From contig NZ_RKMB01000017.1 of the NCBI RefSeq assembly GCF_003797765.1, forward strand, positions 62,001 to 126,000: 64,000 bases of DNA, read 5' to 3'. The notes under the pieces are model-generated. The model was not told the origin of the DNA and did no database searches. It worked only from the letters and a program-made list of their open reading frames with translations. A program made the position numbers and the translations under genes. Below are positions 53,350-62,289 of this stretch, in pieces. Each line of letters begins with the position of its first letter. Positions within the stretch are counted from its first letter, which is position 1. The DNA comes from Ramlibacter sp. WS9 (GTDB taxonomy: Bacteria > Pseudomonadota > Gammaproteobacteria > Burkholderiales > Burkholderiaceae_C).

Positions 53350-53826
53350 CTAAAACCAGTCCACCAGCCCCGACTGCTTCGCGTTTTCGGGGTTGGAGCC
53401 GGCGTCGCGGACGCGCTGCAGCGCCTCCTCCGTCTTCAGGCCCAGCGCCTTGAGGACGCACGCGGCGGTGCTGCCGGTGCGGCCGATGCCGGCCGCGCAA
53501 TGCAGCATCGCGGCTTCGCCACGCCGCAGCGCATCGGCGATCTCGCGGACATCGTGGCGAAAGCCGGCGGTGTCCTGCGGAACGCCGAAATTTCGCACCG
53601 GCAGGTTCATCCAGCGGAAAGGCAACGTCCCCCCGACGATGGCCGCGTGGTAGGCGGGCGAAAGTTCGGCGACTTCGCTTCGCGGCGTGAGGCACACCAC
53701 CAGGGTCAAACTGCTGCGCCGCGCCGTCAGCTCGAAGTCGCTCCACGACTCGAAGCGGCCCGGCATCGAGCTGAGCCAGAGTGACCCAGGAACTTGAGGT
53801 GGCAGGGCGACAGCGCGAAGCGGCAT
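53350..53826 (-). CDS. Dual-specificity protein phosphatase family protein
   Basis: 158-residue cysteine phosphatase. The P-loop HCAAGIGRTGS carries nucleophile Cys110 and Arg116. A general-acid loop probably lies around MNLPVRNFGVPQD. No signal peptide. The substrate could be a phosphoprotein or a phosphoinositide-like compound. It converges with the orphan atpE gene and has no obvious kinase partner nearby. Confidence 0.88.
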   Translation of the reverse strand: MPLRAVALPPQVPGSLWLSSMPGRFESWSDFELTARRSSLTLVVCLTPRSEVAELSPAYHAAIVGGTLPFRWMNLPVRNFGVPQDTAGFRHDVREIADALRRGEAAMLHCAAGIGRTGSTAACVLKALGLKTEEALQRVRDAGSNPENAKQSGLVDWF

Positions 53827-53859
53827 GGATCCGATTGTGCCCAGCCCGGCATGGGCTGC

Positions 53860-55131
53860 CTACGGGCGGGTACTGCCGCGTTGCTGGTTCACCGCGAATT
53901 CGCTGACCGGCGCTGCCGCGTTTCCCCAGGCGCCGCGGATATGGCTGATCACGGCCGCCACGTCGGCATCGGTCAACACCGTGGCATAGGGCGGCATGCC
54001 GTAGGGCCGCGGGTTGCCGGCGGTGGCGGGCGGGAAACCGCCGCCGAGCACGACCTGCACCAGGTTGGCGGCAGCCGGCAGCGTCACCGCACGATTGCCG
54101 GCGAGCGGGGGATACGCGCCGGGCACGCCCTGGCCCTTCTCGCCGTGGCACTGCACGCAATGCTGCTCATACAGCTTCGCGCCGCGGCCGGCCTGTGGGC
54201 GGTTCGCGGCGGCTTCCGGTACCGCCGAGGCCGACCCGCTCTGCGGCAGGCCCTTGAGGTACGCGGCCATCGCTTCCAGGTCCTTCGGCGCGAGATGCTG
54301 CGTGCTCTGCAGCACCACCTCGGCCATGGGCCCCAGCACCGTGCCGCGTGGCGCAACGCCCGTCTGCAGCAGGCGAACGATCTGAGCCGGTTCCCAGTCG
54401 GCCACGCCCGCTTCACTGGGAAACGTCAGCGATGGTGCATACCAGTTCTGCATCGGGATGAGTCCGCCCGACAGGTCCATCATGTCGCTGTTTGCGCCCC
54501 ATGCATTGCGGGCCGTGTGGCAAGCGCTGCAATGGCCGAGACCTCGCACCAGGTAGGCGCCCCGGTTCCACTCGGCCGACCGTGCACGATCTTCTTCGTG
54601 CTGGCCGGGACTGAAATACATCGCTCGCCAGACGGCCAGCGCGCCCTGCGTGCTGTAGGGCCAGCGCAGGCGATTCGGCGTGTTGGCACGGTCCACGGCC
54701 GGCAGGCTGCGCAGGTAGTCGAACATCGCGTCCGCGTCGGCCCGCGTGACGAGCGTGTAGTTGGGATACGGAAACGCCGGGTACAGCAGGCGGCCGTCGC
54801 GTGAGCGGCCGTTGTGCAGGGCGCGCCAGAAGTGACCAGGCGACCAATCGCCCAGGCCGCTCTTGTGGGGCGTGAGGTTGCCCGCGTACACGGTGCCGAA
54901 CGGGGTGTCGATGGCGCGGCCGCCGGCGAAGGGCGCGCCGCCGCGCTCTGTGTGGCACGTCATGCAGTTGCCGGCCCGCACCAGGTAGGCGCCGCGCGCG
55001 ACGCTGTCGGCGGCGGGCGGCGTCGCGAGCGGCGCATCGTCGATGCCGCCCTCACCGCGGAAGTTGAGGAACATCACCAGAGCGATGGCGGCCACGGCGA
55101 CGGCCAGCAAGCCCAACCCCACGCGCTTCAT
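53860..55131 (-). CDS. Triheme cytochrome c, alcohol-dehydrogenase subunit type
   Basis: 423-residue membrane-anchored cytochrome with an N-terminal helix (about 5-22) and three haem-binding sites: CMTCH (56-60), CSACH (201-205) and CVQCH (325-329). This three-haem layout matches the cytochrome subunits of PQQ alcohol dehydrogenases and of periplasmic molybdenum dehydrogenases, which pass electrons to the quinone pool or oxidases. No dehydrogenase catalytic subunit is adjacent. ATG 55131 overlaps the stop codon of the upstream diheme gene (ATGA). Confidence 0.92.
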   Translation of the reverse strand: MKRVGLGLLAVAVAAIALVMFLNFRGEGGIDDAPLATPPAADSVARGAYLVRAGNCMTCHTERGGAPFAGGRAIDTPFGTVYAGNLTPHKSGLGDWSPGHFWRALHNGRSRDGRLLYPAFPYPNYTLVTRADADAMFDYLRSLPAVDRANTPNRLRWPYSTQGALAVWRAMYFSPGQHEEDRARSAEWNRGAYLVRGLGHCSACHTARNAWGANSDMMDLSGGLIPMQNWYAPSLTFPSEAGVADWEPAQIVRLLQTGVAPRGTVLGPMAEVVLQSTQHLAPKDLEAMAAYLKGLPQSGSASAVPEAAANRPQAGRGAKLYEQHCVQCHGEKGQGVPGAYPPLAGNRAVTLPAAANLVQVVLGGGFPPATAGNPRPYGMPPYATVLTDADVAAVISHIRGAWGNAAAPVSEFAVNQQRGSTRP

Positions 55132-55847
55132 GGCTGCGGCCTTCCAGCGGGCAGCGACGCGCTGCCGCAAGAGATCGCGGGCGGACGGGGCAGCGATGCC
55201 ACCGCATGGGCCTGTGCGGGCACAGGCTGCGCGGCGAGCCAGGCAGTCACGGCGGTGAGGTCTTCCGGCGTGAGCTGCTGCGCGATTTTTGCCATGCAGT
55301 CCGGTGCGTGCGCGCGGCGCTGCCCGGTTCTCCAGGCGCCGAGCTGCGCATTGAGGTAGTCGCGCGGCAGGCCGAGCAGGCCCGGCGTGTTCGGCCGCAC
55401 GCCTGTCAACGACTCGCCGTGGCATTGAACGCAAGCGGGTATTCCTTTGGCCGCGTCGCCCTGCTGCGCCAGGACGTGGCCTCGCTGCAATACGGCGGCG
55501 GGCATGTTCGCGGGCTGCGGAGGCGGGTAGGGCAGGTCGAGCGAGGCGAAATGCCGTGCGATCTCCAGCAGGTACGCATCCGACAGCGGATCCAGCAACC
55601 GCGTCATGAGGCCGTAGTGCCGGCGCCCATCGCGAAAGTTGAGCAGTTGGTTGTAGAGATAACCCTCGGGCTTGCCGGCGATGCGCGGGTAGAACCCATC
55701 CGGCCCGGCGCGGCCTTCCTTGCCATGGCAGCCCACACAGGCCAATGTGCGTTGCGCCATGCTGTCTTCGAATGGCGGCGCGGCCTGCACGCTCGCCGTG
55801 GCCGCCGCCAACGCCGCGAACACCAGGCCCATCCAGGAATTCATCAT
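55128..55847 (-). CDS. Diheme cytochrome c
   Basis: 239-residue periplasmic cytochrome with a signal peptide (MGLVFAALAAATASVQA) and two CXXCH sites, CVGCH (37-41) and CVQCH (139-143), resembling the c4 type. The C-terminal 30 residues are Pro/Ala-rich. Several starts are possible (55871 GTG, 55847 ATG, 55844 ATG) and no strong ribosome-binding site decides between them; I chose the ATG closest before the signal peptide. Coupled to the triheme cytochrome downstream, so the two likely form one electron path with five haems. Confidence 0.88.
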   Translation of the reverse strand: MMNSWMGLVFAALAAATASVQAAPPFEDSMAQRTLACVGCHGKEGRAGPDGFYPRIAGKPEGYLYNQLLNFRDGRRHYGLMTRLLDPLSDAYLLEIARHFASLDLPYPPPQPANMPAAVLQRGHVLAQQGDAAKGIPACVQCHGESLTGVRPNTPGLLGLPRDYLNAQLGAWRTGQRRAHAPDCMAKIAQQLTPEDLTAVTAWLAAQPVPAQAHAVASLPRPPAISCGSASLPAGRPQP

Positions 55848-55929
55848 CGTGATGCGACTATGCCACCGCACCGGGGTTGCGCGCCGGTCCTACAGCCGCG
55901 AGCTCGGCCTCCGCCTAGATGCGCGTCAT

Positions 55930-56208
55930 TCAGGAGCCGGTGCGGCTGAGCACCACGTCCGAGAGCGGATACGCGACGCATGGAAGGATCCAGCCTTCCG
56001 CCTTCTCCTCCGCCAACAGTCCCGGCCACGCGATGCGGTAGTGGATTTGGCCTTCCAGCAGCCGGCAAATGCAGGTACGGCATGTGCCGTTGCGGCACGA
56101 ACTCGGCAGCGGCACACCGGCCATTTCTGCCGCAGGCAGCAAGGGCTCGCCGTCCGCCACGGCGAATGTGACGCCGCCGGGCTCGAAGCGCGCCGTGAAG
56201 TCGGTCAT
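55930..56208 (-). CDS. Plant-type 2Fe-2S ferredoxin
   Basis: 92-residue ferredoxin with the cluster cysteines Cys38, Cys43, Cys46 and Cys77 (SCRNGTCRTC, then WILPC). An extra Cys48 follows the motif. Such stand-alone ferredoxins serve oxygenases or isomerases. I chose ATG 56208 (MTDFTARF) over an upstream TTG that would run towards the divergent GNAT gene. It is on the same strand as the two cytochrome genes, about 80 bp upstream of them. Confidence 0.9.
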   Translation of the reverse strand: MTDFTARFEPGGVTFAVADGEPLLPAAEMAGVPLPSSCRNGTCRTCICRLLEGQIHYRIAWPGLLAEEKAEGWILPCVAYPLSDVVLSRTGS

Positions 56209-56248
56209 CGGCGCATCATAATCAGCGCCTTCATTCCCCAATCGATCT

Positions 56249-56767
56249 ATGTCCAGCTACCAGGTCCGCCCGGCAGTGGAGAGCGACGCCGAACAGGTCG
56301 CCGCCGTCCACGCCAATTCCTCCCACGCCGCCTACGAGGGCGTCGTTCCCGAAGCCCCCCAAGCCCTGCCCATGGGCAAGCGACGCTCGTTCTGGCGCGA
56401 CGCCATCGAATACGGCGAGCCGCTGGTGCAGGTCGCGCTCGACGACGGCGGCAAGGTGGTCGGCTTCGTCGGCTTCGACCGCTCGCGCGACCCGAAATCC
56501 AAGAACACCACCGGCGAGATCTGGGCGATCTACGTCGAGCGCGAACACTGGGACCGCGGCGCCGGCTTGGCCCTGTGGGACGCCGCTCGTGAAGGCCTTC
56601 TCGAGGAAGGCTGTACCGAGGTGACGCTGTGGATCCCGCTGTGCAACGATCGCGCGCTGCGGTTCTTCGAGCTGGCCGGATTCAAGCGCGAGCTCAACAC
56701 CGCCAAGACGGCCCTCATCAGCGGCGTGAAGCTGGAGGAAATCCGGCTCAAGCGCGCGCTCGGTTAA
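56249..56767 (+). CDS. GNAT family N-acetyltransferase
   Basis: 172-residue acetyltransferase. The acetyl-CoA segment is IWAIYVEREHWDRGAGLALWDAA, with the R-x-x-G-x-G/A pattern. LPMGKRRSFWRDAIEYGEPL and VTLWIPLCNDRALRFFELAGF fit the fold. The acceptor substrate is unknown. The gene lies about 40 bp from the divergent ferredoxin start, and DUF808 follows after 12 bp. Confidence 0.88.
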   Translation: MSSYQVRPAVESDAEQVAAVHANSSHAAYEGVVPEAPQALPMGKRRSFWRDAIEYGEPLVQVALDDGGKVVGFVGFDRSRDPKSKNTTGEIWAIYVEREHWDRGAGLALWDAAREGLLEEGCTEVTLWIPLCNDRALRFFELAGFKRELNTAKTALISGVKLEEIRLKRALG

Positions 56768-56779
56768 CGAAAGGACCCC

Positions 56780-57694
56780 ATGGCATCCAGCCTGCTCGCC
56801 CTCCTGGACGACATCGCCACCATCCTGGACGACGTGTCCATCCTGGCCAAGGTGGCGGCCAAGAAAACCGCCGGCGTGCTGGGCGACGATCTCGCGCTCA
56901 ACGCCCAGCAGGTGAGTGGCGTCGTGGCCGACCGCGAACTGCCGGTGGTCTGGGCGGTCGCCAAAGGATCCTTCGTCAACAAGGCGATCCTGGTACCGGC
57001 GGCGCTGGCGATCAGCGCGTTTGCGCCTTGGGCGGTCACGCCGCTGCTGATGATCGGTGGCGCGTTCCTCTGCTTCGAGGGCTGCGAGAAGCTGGCGCAC
57101 AAGCTGCTGCACAGCCGCGCGGAAGATGAAGCGCACGAAAAGGAGCTGATGGATGCGCTGACCAATCCCGCGGTGGACCTGCGCCAGGTCGAGAAAGACA
57201 AGATCAAGGGCGCGGTGCGCACCGACTTCATCCTGTCGGCCGAGATCATTGCCATCACGCTCGGCACGGTGGCCAACAGCGCGCTCGCGGTGCAGGTCGG
57301 AGTGCTGGTGGGCATCGCCTTGCTGATGACGGTTGGCGTCTACGGCCTGGTTGCCGGCATCGTGAAAATCGACGACCTCGGGCTGCACCTGAGCCGCAAG
57401 ACCGGCGCGGGGGCGCAGCGGGCGGGCAAGGCGATTCTGCGCGCGGCACCGTGGCTGATGAAATTCCTCTCGGTCGCCGGTACGGCGGCGATGTTCCTCG
57501 TCGGCGGCAGCATCCTCGTGCACGGTGTCCCGCCGCTGCACCACGCGATCGAGCACTGGGCCGAATCGATGGGCGCGGTGAAAGGCGTGGTCTCGATGCT
57601 GGCGGACGGCGTGATCGGCGTCATCGCCGGGGCCGTCGTGCTCGGCGTGGTCACAATGGCGCAACGCACGTTCGGCCGCAAGGCACACGCGTGA
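56780..57694 (+). CDS. DUF808 family membrane protein (YedI-like)
   Basis: 304-residue inner-membrane protein. The start MASSLLALLDDIATILDDVS and KKTAGVLGDDLALNAQQVSG are typical of DUF808. About six hydrophobic helices follow from residue 70 on. Function unknown. Its stop codon overlaps the GTG start of the methyltransferase gene. Confidence 0.92.
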   Translation: MASSLLALLDDIATILDDVSILAKVAAKKTAGVLGDDLALNAQQVSGVVADRELPVVWAVAKGSFVNKAILVPAALAISAFAPWAVTPLLMIGGAFLCFEGCEKLAHKLLHSRAEDEAHEKELMDALTNPAVDLRQVEKDKIKGAVRTDFILSAEIIAITLGTVANSALAVQVGVLVGIALLMTVGVYGLVAGIVKIDDLGLHLSRKTGAGAQRAGKAILRAAPWLMKFLSVAGTAAMFLVGGSILVHGVPPLHHAIEHWAESMGAVKGVVSMLADGVIGVIAGAVVLGVVTMAQRTFGRKAHA

Positions 57695-58842
57695 ACGCGC
57701 CGCGGCTGGAATGGAACGAAGGCGGCCGGCCGCGCAGCGCGCGCTGGCGATCGGAAGCCGGCGTTGCGCCGCCCAAGCGCGTCCAGGCGGTGGACGACAG
57801 GCTGACGGCTGACGCGGCGTATCGCCTCGCGAGCGAAGGCACGGGCCTTGTCTGGTGCAGCGATTTCAACAACGCGCGACAGTTGCTGCAGGCGCTCTCG
57901 CGGCGGGCTGAGCGCAAACCGCGCAAGCCGGCCCCGCCGCCCGCATCGCCCACCGAAGCATTTCACCTGCATCGGCAGGCGCAGGGCCAACGGTCGCGCG
58001 TGCTGGGCAAGCTGCTGGTGGAACTGGAGGGCGATTACGGCATCGACTTGCCGCGCGCGCCGGATCTGCGCCAGGCCTGCACCGAAGCCTGGGGCCCGCC
58101 AGACGGCGAATCCTCAGTGGTATCACTGCGCGAACTGCTTGGCCTCGTGGGCGCGCACGAGTGGCGAAAGAAGGGCGTGGAGATTCCGGCCCTGGGTTCG
58201 CCGCCTGGCAACCGCATCCATCCGCATTACGGCGTGTTCTCTCCCGTGCGCGGCGAATACCTGGATCTGGTCGCGAATGCACCGCTGCCGGCCGACGACC
58301 TGGCTTTCGACATCGGAACGGGCACCGGCGTGCTCGCCGCCGTGCTGGCGCGCCGGGGCGTGCGCCGCATCGTAGCCACCGACCAGGACCCGCGTGCGCT
58401 CGCCTGCGCGCGCGACAACCTGGCGCGGCTCGGTCTGGTGAGGCAGGTCGGCGTCGTGCAAGCCGATTTGTTCCCACCCGGGAGCGCGCCCCTCATCGTT
58501 TGCAACCCGCCCTGGTTGCCGGCACGGCCCAGCGCGCCGTTGGAGCACGCCATCTACGATGAAGACAGCCGCATGCTGCGCGGCTTTCTTGCGGGGCTTG
58601 CCGCGCACCTGGCGCCGCAAGGCGAGGGGTGGCTGATCCTGTCGGACCTGGCCGAACACCTGGGCCTGCGGGCACCCGGCGAGCTGCAGGCATTGTTCGA
58701 CGCGTCCGGCCTGGTGGTCGTAGGCCGCGAGACCGCACGTCCGCTCCATCCAAAAGCGGCCGACCCGGGCGATCCATTGCATGCCGCGCGCGTGAAGGAA
58801 GTCACTTCGCTCTGGCGCCTGGGCCTGCCGCAAGCAAAATAG
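57691..58842 (+). CDS. Class I SAM-dependent methyltransferase with NPPW motif
   Basis: 383-residue enzyme. The N-terminal 200 residues are an extra domain (about 1-185). The Rossmann methyltransferase domain follows with motif I FDIGTGTGVLAAVLARRG, motif II VATDQDPRALACARDNLA and the catalytic ICNPPWLP. The NPPW/NPPY motif marks enzymes that methylate a nitrogen in RNA, DNA or protein glutamine. The target is unknown. GTG start overlapping the DUF808 stop codon (GTGA). Confidence 0.88.
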   Translation: MNAPRLEWNEGGRPRSARWRSEAGVAPPKRVQAVDDRLTADAAYRLASEGTGLVWCSDFNNARQLLQALSRRAERKPRKPAPPPASPTEAFHLHRQAQGQRSRVLGKLLVELEGDYGIDLPRAPDLRQACTEAWGPPDGESSVVSLRELLGLVGAHEWRKKGVEIPALGSPPGNRIHPHYGVFSPVRGEYLDLVANAPLPADDLAFDIGTGTGVLAAVLARRGVRRIVATDQDPRALACARDNLARLGLVRQVGVVQADLFPPGSAPLIVCNPPWLPARPSAPLEHAIYDEDSRMLRGFLAGLAAHLAPQGEGWLILSDLAEHLGLRAPGELQALFDASGLVVVGRETARPLHPKAADPGDPLHAARVKEVTSLWRLGLPQAK

Positions 58843-59048
58843 TAGGCAAGTGCAAGCCTTTGCGCTCGGCCGCTCCTGAAGAGCCAGCCGGACGCAAATG
58901 GTGACAGCAGCTCTCCTACAAGCGCTACCGTCATCTCCTCACTTCCGCAGGTCAACCGGCCGTCCTAAGGTGTGAACCAGCTGGCACTCGTCAGCGTTTT
59001 TCTTCCCACACGACAAGTGCCTTCCGGCACGACACCTAGGAGTTTCAC

Positions 59049-59300
59049 ATGAACGCAACCAGAAAAACCTTGACCATCCTCGCGGCCGCAGCAGCCCTGG
59101 CCGGCGGCGTATCGATCGCCCAGACCTCGGCCACCACCAGCTCTGACACCACGGCCGCGGGCGCAGCGTCCACCACGCCATCGACCAGCGCCGACACGAG
59201 TTCCTCGACCCCGTCGAACAGCGGCAGCACCAGCAGCAGCACCGACGCGTCCACGATGGGCAACACCAGCACGCCGCAACCCCAAGCCGACCGCAACTAA
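59049..59300 (+). CDS. Small secreted Ser/Thr-rich protein
   Basis: 83-residue precursor. A signal peptide (LTILAAAAALAGGVSIAQT) is followed by about 55 residues made almost entirely of Ser, Thr, Ala and Pro (STSADTSSSTPSNSGSTSSS). No folded domain is expected. ATG 59049 has CTAGGAG upstream. It lies three bases before the first L,D-transpeptidase-like gene and may be part of a cell-envelope unit with it. Confidence 0.72.
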   Translation: MNATRKTLTILAAAAALAGGVSIAQTSATTSSDTTAAGAASTTPSTSADTSSSTPSNSGSTSSSTDASTMGNTSTPQPQADRN

Positions 59301-59303
59301 GCC

Positions 59304-60065
59304 GTGAAGACCGCGCCCGCACCCGGCACCGCGAAGTCGGAATTTCTGGATTCGATCCAGAAAGGCCTGCTTCTCGGCGTCGCCGTGCTGGCGTTGGTGC
59401 TGCCCCCGACGGGCATGAACATGCGCAAGCCGGTATCGAACCCGGCTTCGCGCGCGATGACCGCCGACGCACCGCACAAGCGCGCCGACTTCGGCTCCGT
59501 CGTTCCGACCGAGGACGTGCGGCAGCTCGCCAACTGGGCGATGTACGTGGGCGACAACCAGAACAAATCTTTCGTGATCCTGGACAAGAAAGACGCCAGG
59601 GTCTATGTATTCGATCGCGGTGGCCGGCTCAAAGCCGAGTCGCCAGCGCTCCTGGGCTACGCCGTCGGCGACGACAACGCCCCCGGCATCGGCAGCAAGC
59701 CGATTGCCGACGTGCTGCCTGAAGAGCGCACCACCCCGGCCGGCCGCTTCGTTGCCGAGATCGGGATGAACGCGCGCAACGAGGATGTGGTCTGGGTCGA
59801 CTACGACGCCGCTGTGTCCATGCACCGGGTCTTGACGACCAACCCGCAAGAGCGGCGCCTGGAACGACTGGCCACAGCGACCTCGGAAGACAACCGCGTC
59901 TCTTACGGCTGCATCAACCTGCCTGTCGCATTCTTCGAGCAGGTCCTCGCGCCCACCGTGCGCCAGGAGGGTGCCATCATCTACGTGCTGCCTGAGACTC
60001 GCTCGCCGCAGCAGGTGTTCGCCTCGTTCGACGTCGAGCGGCAACCGAAGGTTGCAAAGCGATAG
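59304..60065 (+). CDS. L,D-transpeptidase-like protein, copy 1
   Basis: 253-residue protein with an N-terminal membrane helix (GLLLGVAVLALVLPP, about 21-35) and a periplasmic domain similar to YkuD L,D-transpeptidases. The catalytic region EDNRVSYGCINLPV matches SHGCIRL with Tyr for His and Asn for Arg. An upstream His is in VSMHRVL. RTTPAGRFVAEIG is also family-like. Peptidoglycan cross-linking is possible, but the motif is unusual. GTG start, three bases after the Ser/Thr-rich gene. A paralogue lies at 60218. Confidence 0.8.
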   Translation: MKTAPAPGTAKSEFLDSIQKGLLLGVAVLALVLPPTGMNMRKPVSNPASRAMTADAPHKRADFGSVVPTEDVRQLANWAMYVGDNQNKSFVILDKKDARVYVFDRGGRLKAESPALLGYAVGDDNAPGIGSKPIADVLPEERTTPAGRFVAEIGMNARNEDVVWVDYDAAVSMHRVLTTNPQERRLERLATATSEDNRVSYGCINLPVAFFEQVLAPTVRQEGAIIYVLPETRSPQQVFASFDVERQPKVAKR

Positions 60066-60217
60066 CGCGCCATCACCTGAATCCTTCTGCGTGAAAAAAG
60101 ACCGGAAACGCCCGCAAACGGGCTGTTACCGTTACACACCCTTGCCCCCGTAACGCGACCCGATAGCATCCCCGTCGAGTTGGGCTATTGCCCAGCCATG
60201 AATAACAGGGGACTCGG

Positions 60218-60859
60218 ATGGGGTTGTTGGGCAAGGCGGTGGCTACGGCGGGAATGTGGGCGGCCCTGGGCTTGGCTTCTGCGTTCGCGCAGCAAGCCGC
60301 CGGGAAGCCCGATTTCGGCGCGCAGCACGCGTCGGACGATGCGCGTTATGTCGCGGAGTGGGCGATGGAGTCGGTCGATCACGGCGGCATGCCCTTCGTC
60401 GTCGTCGACAAAAAAGAAGCGCGTGTCTACGTGTTCGACGGCGGCGGCCGCCTGTCGGGCGCGTCTGCCGCATTGCTGGGCCAGGCGATGGGCGACCTGT
60501 CCGCACCGGCAGTCGGCGAGCACACGCAAGCGGGTGAGGTGCCTTTCCATGAGCGCACCACCCCGGCCGGCCGGTTCGTTTCGCAGCCGGGGCGCAACCT
60601 GACGGGCGAGCATGTGGTGTGGGTGGACTACGCCGCTGCCTTTGCGATTCACCGGGTTCGCGCTGGGGTCAGCCTGCGCGCGCGCGAAGCCCGCCTGGCA
60701 TCCCCCACGCCCGAAGACAACCGGGCCTCCCTGGGCTGCGTGGTGGTCCCTGCGGCCTTCTACGACGATGTGGTCGAACCGATGCTTGGCCGCAGGCGGG
60801 CCGTGGTCTACGTGCTGCCCGAAACGCGGCCCGTCCGTGAGCTGTTCGGCGATGTCTGA
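60218..60859 (+). CDS. L,D-transpeptidase-like protein, copy 2, altered active site
   Basis: 213-residue paralogue of the 59304-60065 product, with a signal peptide (ATAGMWAALGLASAFAQQAA) instead of a membrane anchor. Shared segments are KEARVYVFDGGGRL, ERTTPAGRFVSQPG and VWVDYAAAFAIHRV. The active-site region is EDNRASLGCVVVP: the Gly-Cys pair is kept, but the Asn/Arg after it is Val. It may be inactive or have another role. ATG 60218 is the first good start; the intergenic region before it is about 150 bp. Confidence 0.78.
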   Translation: MGLLGKAVATAGMWAALGLASAFAQQAAGKPDFGAQHASDDARYVAEWAMESVDHGGMPFVVVDKKEARVYVFDGGGRLSGASAALLGQAMGDLSAPAVGEHTQAGEVPFHERTTPAGRFVSQPGRNLTGEHVVWVDYAAAFAIHRVRAGVSLRAREARLASPTPEDNRASLGCVVVPAAFYDDVVEPMLGRRRAVVYVLPETRPVRELFGDV

Positions 60860-61163
60860 CACGGGCTCGTGACACGCACCGACGCGGCGTCGTGCAGGCA
60901 CCGCTATGCTTGATTTCACGGCGTCAGGCAACGGGCCGGCGCTGCGGAAAGAAGGAAGCAGAAGCGGAAGCTGTCACACATGAAAAAACCGGGCGACGCC
61001 CGGTTTTTTCATGTGTGACAGCAAGACACAAGCAGCCGGGTTCGCTGGACAATGTTCTTGCGTTTCTCACCGAAGTGCGAAAGCCTGAGACCTGCCGTTA
61101 AGGCGCGAACCCGGCCGGCCGAAGCCAGTGTGGCGGAGCCCGCGACGTCCGGGAAGAAAGCCT
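60860..61163. other. Gene-free 304-bp region with a large perfect palindrome
   Basis: No coding sequence that I can support lies between the converging L,D-transpeptidase-like and NUDIX genes. The only structure seen is the 53-bp palindrome at 60971-61023. Confidence 0.6.
60971..61023. terminator. Perfect 25-bp-arm palindrome, probable bidirectional terminator
   Basis: Left arm 60971-60995 and right arm 60999-61023 are exact reverse complements over 25 bases around the three-base loop GAC. The core CCGGGC-GAC-GCCCGG is followed by T6 and, on the other strand, also by T6, so it can end transcription in both directions. It lies between two convergent genes. The outer ten bases of each arm (GCTGTCACAC and complement) extend the pairing well beyond a normal terminator. 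Confidence 0.85.
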
Positions 61164-62054
61164 TCAGCTCGACTGGATGTAGGCGAACAGCGACTCGACG
61201 CCGCCGGCCGGCTCGAAGCGCCGGTTGCGATAGTGCAGCCGGGTGGGGCCGGGCAGGGCGCGCTCGCGCACCGAATGCCGCTCGTCACCGGGATAGCAGA
61301 TCACGCGCACGCCCTCATGCTCGAAGGGCTCCGGCAGGATGACCGGGGGCGGGCGTTGCCGGGCCTCGGCCAGTGCCGTATCCGCGGACACGTGGCCGGC
61401 CAGGTGCGACAGGCTCATGATCTGCGGCGGCGCCAGTTCGATCAGTCCGTCCCAGTACTGTTGCAGCGCCGCGCGCGGCGTGAGCCACACACTCTCGGTG
61501 GCTTCATGGTTGTCATGGGTCGCGACCTGCCCCGGTGGCACCACCGCGAGGAAAAAGCGCGTGTCGAATCGCTTGCGCATCACGCCGCCCACGCTGGGCG
61601 TGATCCAGCGCGACCAGGGCTGGAGGGCACTGGCCGCCAGCTGCAGGCGCGATAGCGAAATCACCTCGTCGAAGGCGCGGCCTTCGCGCAAAAGGGATGT
61701 GGCTTGCGCCGCGTGCTGTGCGCCTGCGCCGTTCGCGTAGAGCACGCCGGTCTCTTCGAACGCTTCGCGCAGTGCCGCGACGTACAGGGCCGCCGCGGCA
61801 GGGTGGTCCAGATTCGGCTCGTGCAACGCTGCGTGCAGGGCCGGCGCCGGCGTGTCGAGGTGCGCGAGCAGGTCTGCATGCGCATCGGCCAGGTCCACCT
61901 TGCCCCCGGGAAAGACGTAAGCGCCGCCCAGCACATCCGACAGCCCGTGGCGCTTGAGCAGGAAGACCTCCAGCCCGCTGGCGCCGTCCCGAAGCATTAC
62001 GACGGATGCGGCTGCGCGCACCGGGCTGTCTGTGGCTTGTGTGTTGACTTCCAT
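61164..62054 (-). CDS. NUDIX hydrolase, NUDT19-like
   Basis: 296-residue NUDIX enzyme. The Nudix box is split by an insertion of about 40 residues: GGAYVFPGGKVD comes first and AALREAFEETGVL later, as in the NUDT19/CoA-diphosphatase-like group. A metal-binding glutamate pair is present in REAFEETG. Likely substrates are CoA or acyl-CoA derivatives by analogy. Converges with the second L,D-transpeptidase-like gene, with the terminator hairpin between them. Confidence 0.9.
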   Translation of the reverse strand: MEVNTQATDSPVRAAASVVMLRDGASGLEVFLLKRHGLSDVLGGAYVFPGGKVDLADAHADLLAHLDTPAPALHAALHEPNLDHPAAAALYVAALREAFEETGVLYANGAGAQHAAQATSLLREGRAFDEVISLSRLQLAASALQPWSRWITPSVGGVMRKRFDTRFFLAVVPPGQVATHDNHEATESVWLTPRAALQQYWDGLIELAPPQIMSLSHLAGHVSADTALAEARQRPPPVILPEPFEHEGVRVICYPGDERHSVRERALPGPTRLHYRNRRFEPAGGVESLFAYIQSS

Positions 62055-62289
62055 CGGTCAAGGCTAGCAGAGCCGCCGCGGCCGCGCCATCCCGCGCGAG
62101 ACATCGGGGGCACGCACAAGCCGCTGGCGCTGCTGCTGTGTCGGCGCGATACGGCAGAGGTCACAGGCTCTGTCCGACAAGCTTTGAGGCGCAGGCCCGA
62201 CGCCGCCGAGCAGTGGGGCAGCTAGTCTTATACACAGCTGGCGCAGATTGCTGGCGGTCAAACCAAGTCCAACTTCAAGGAGTGTTCAC

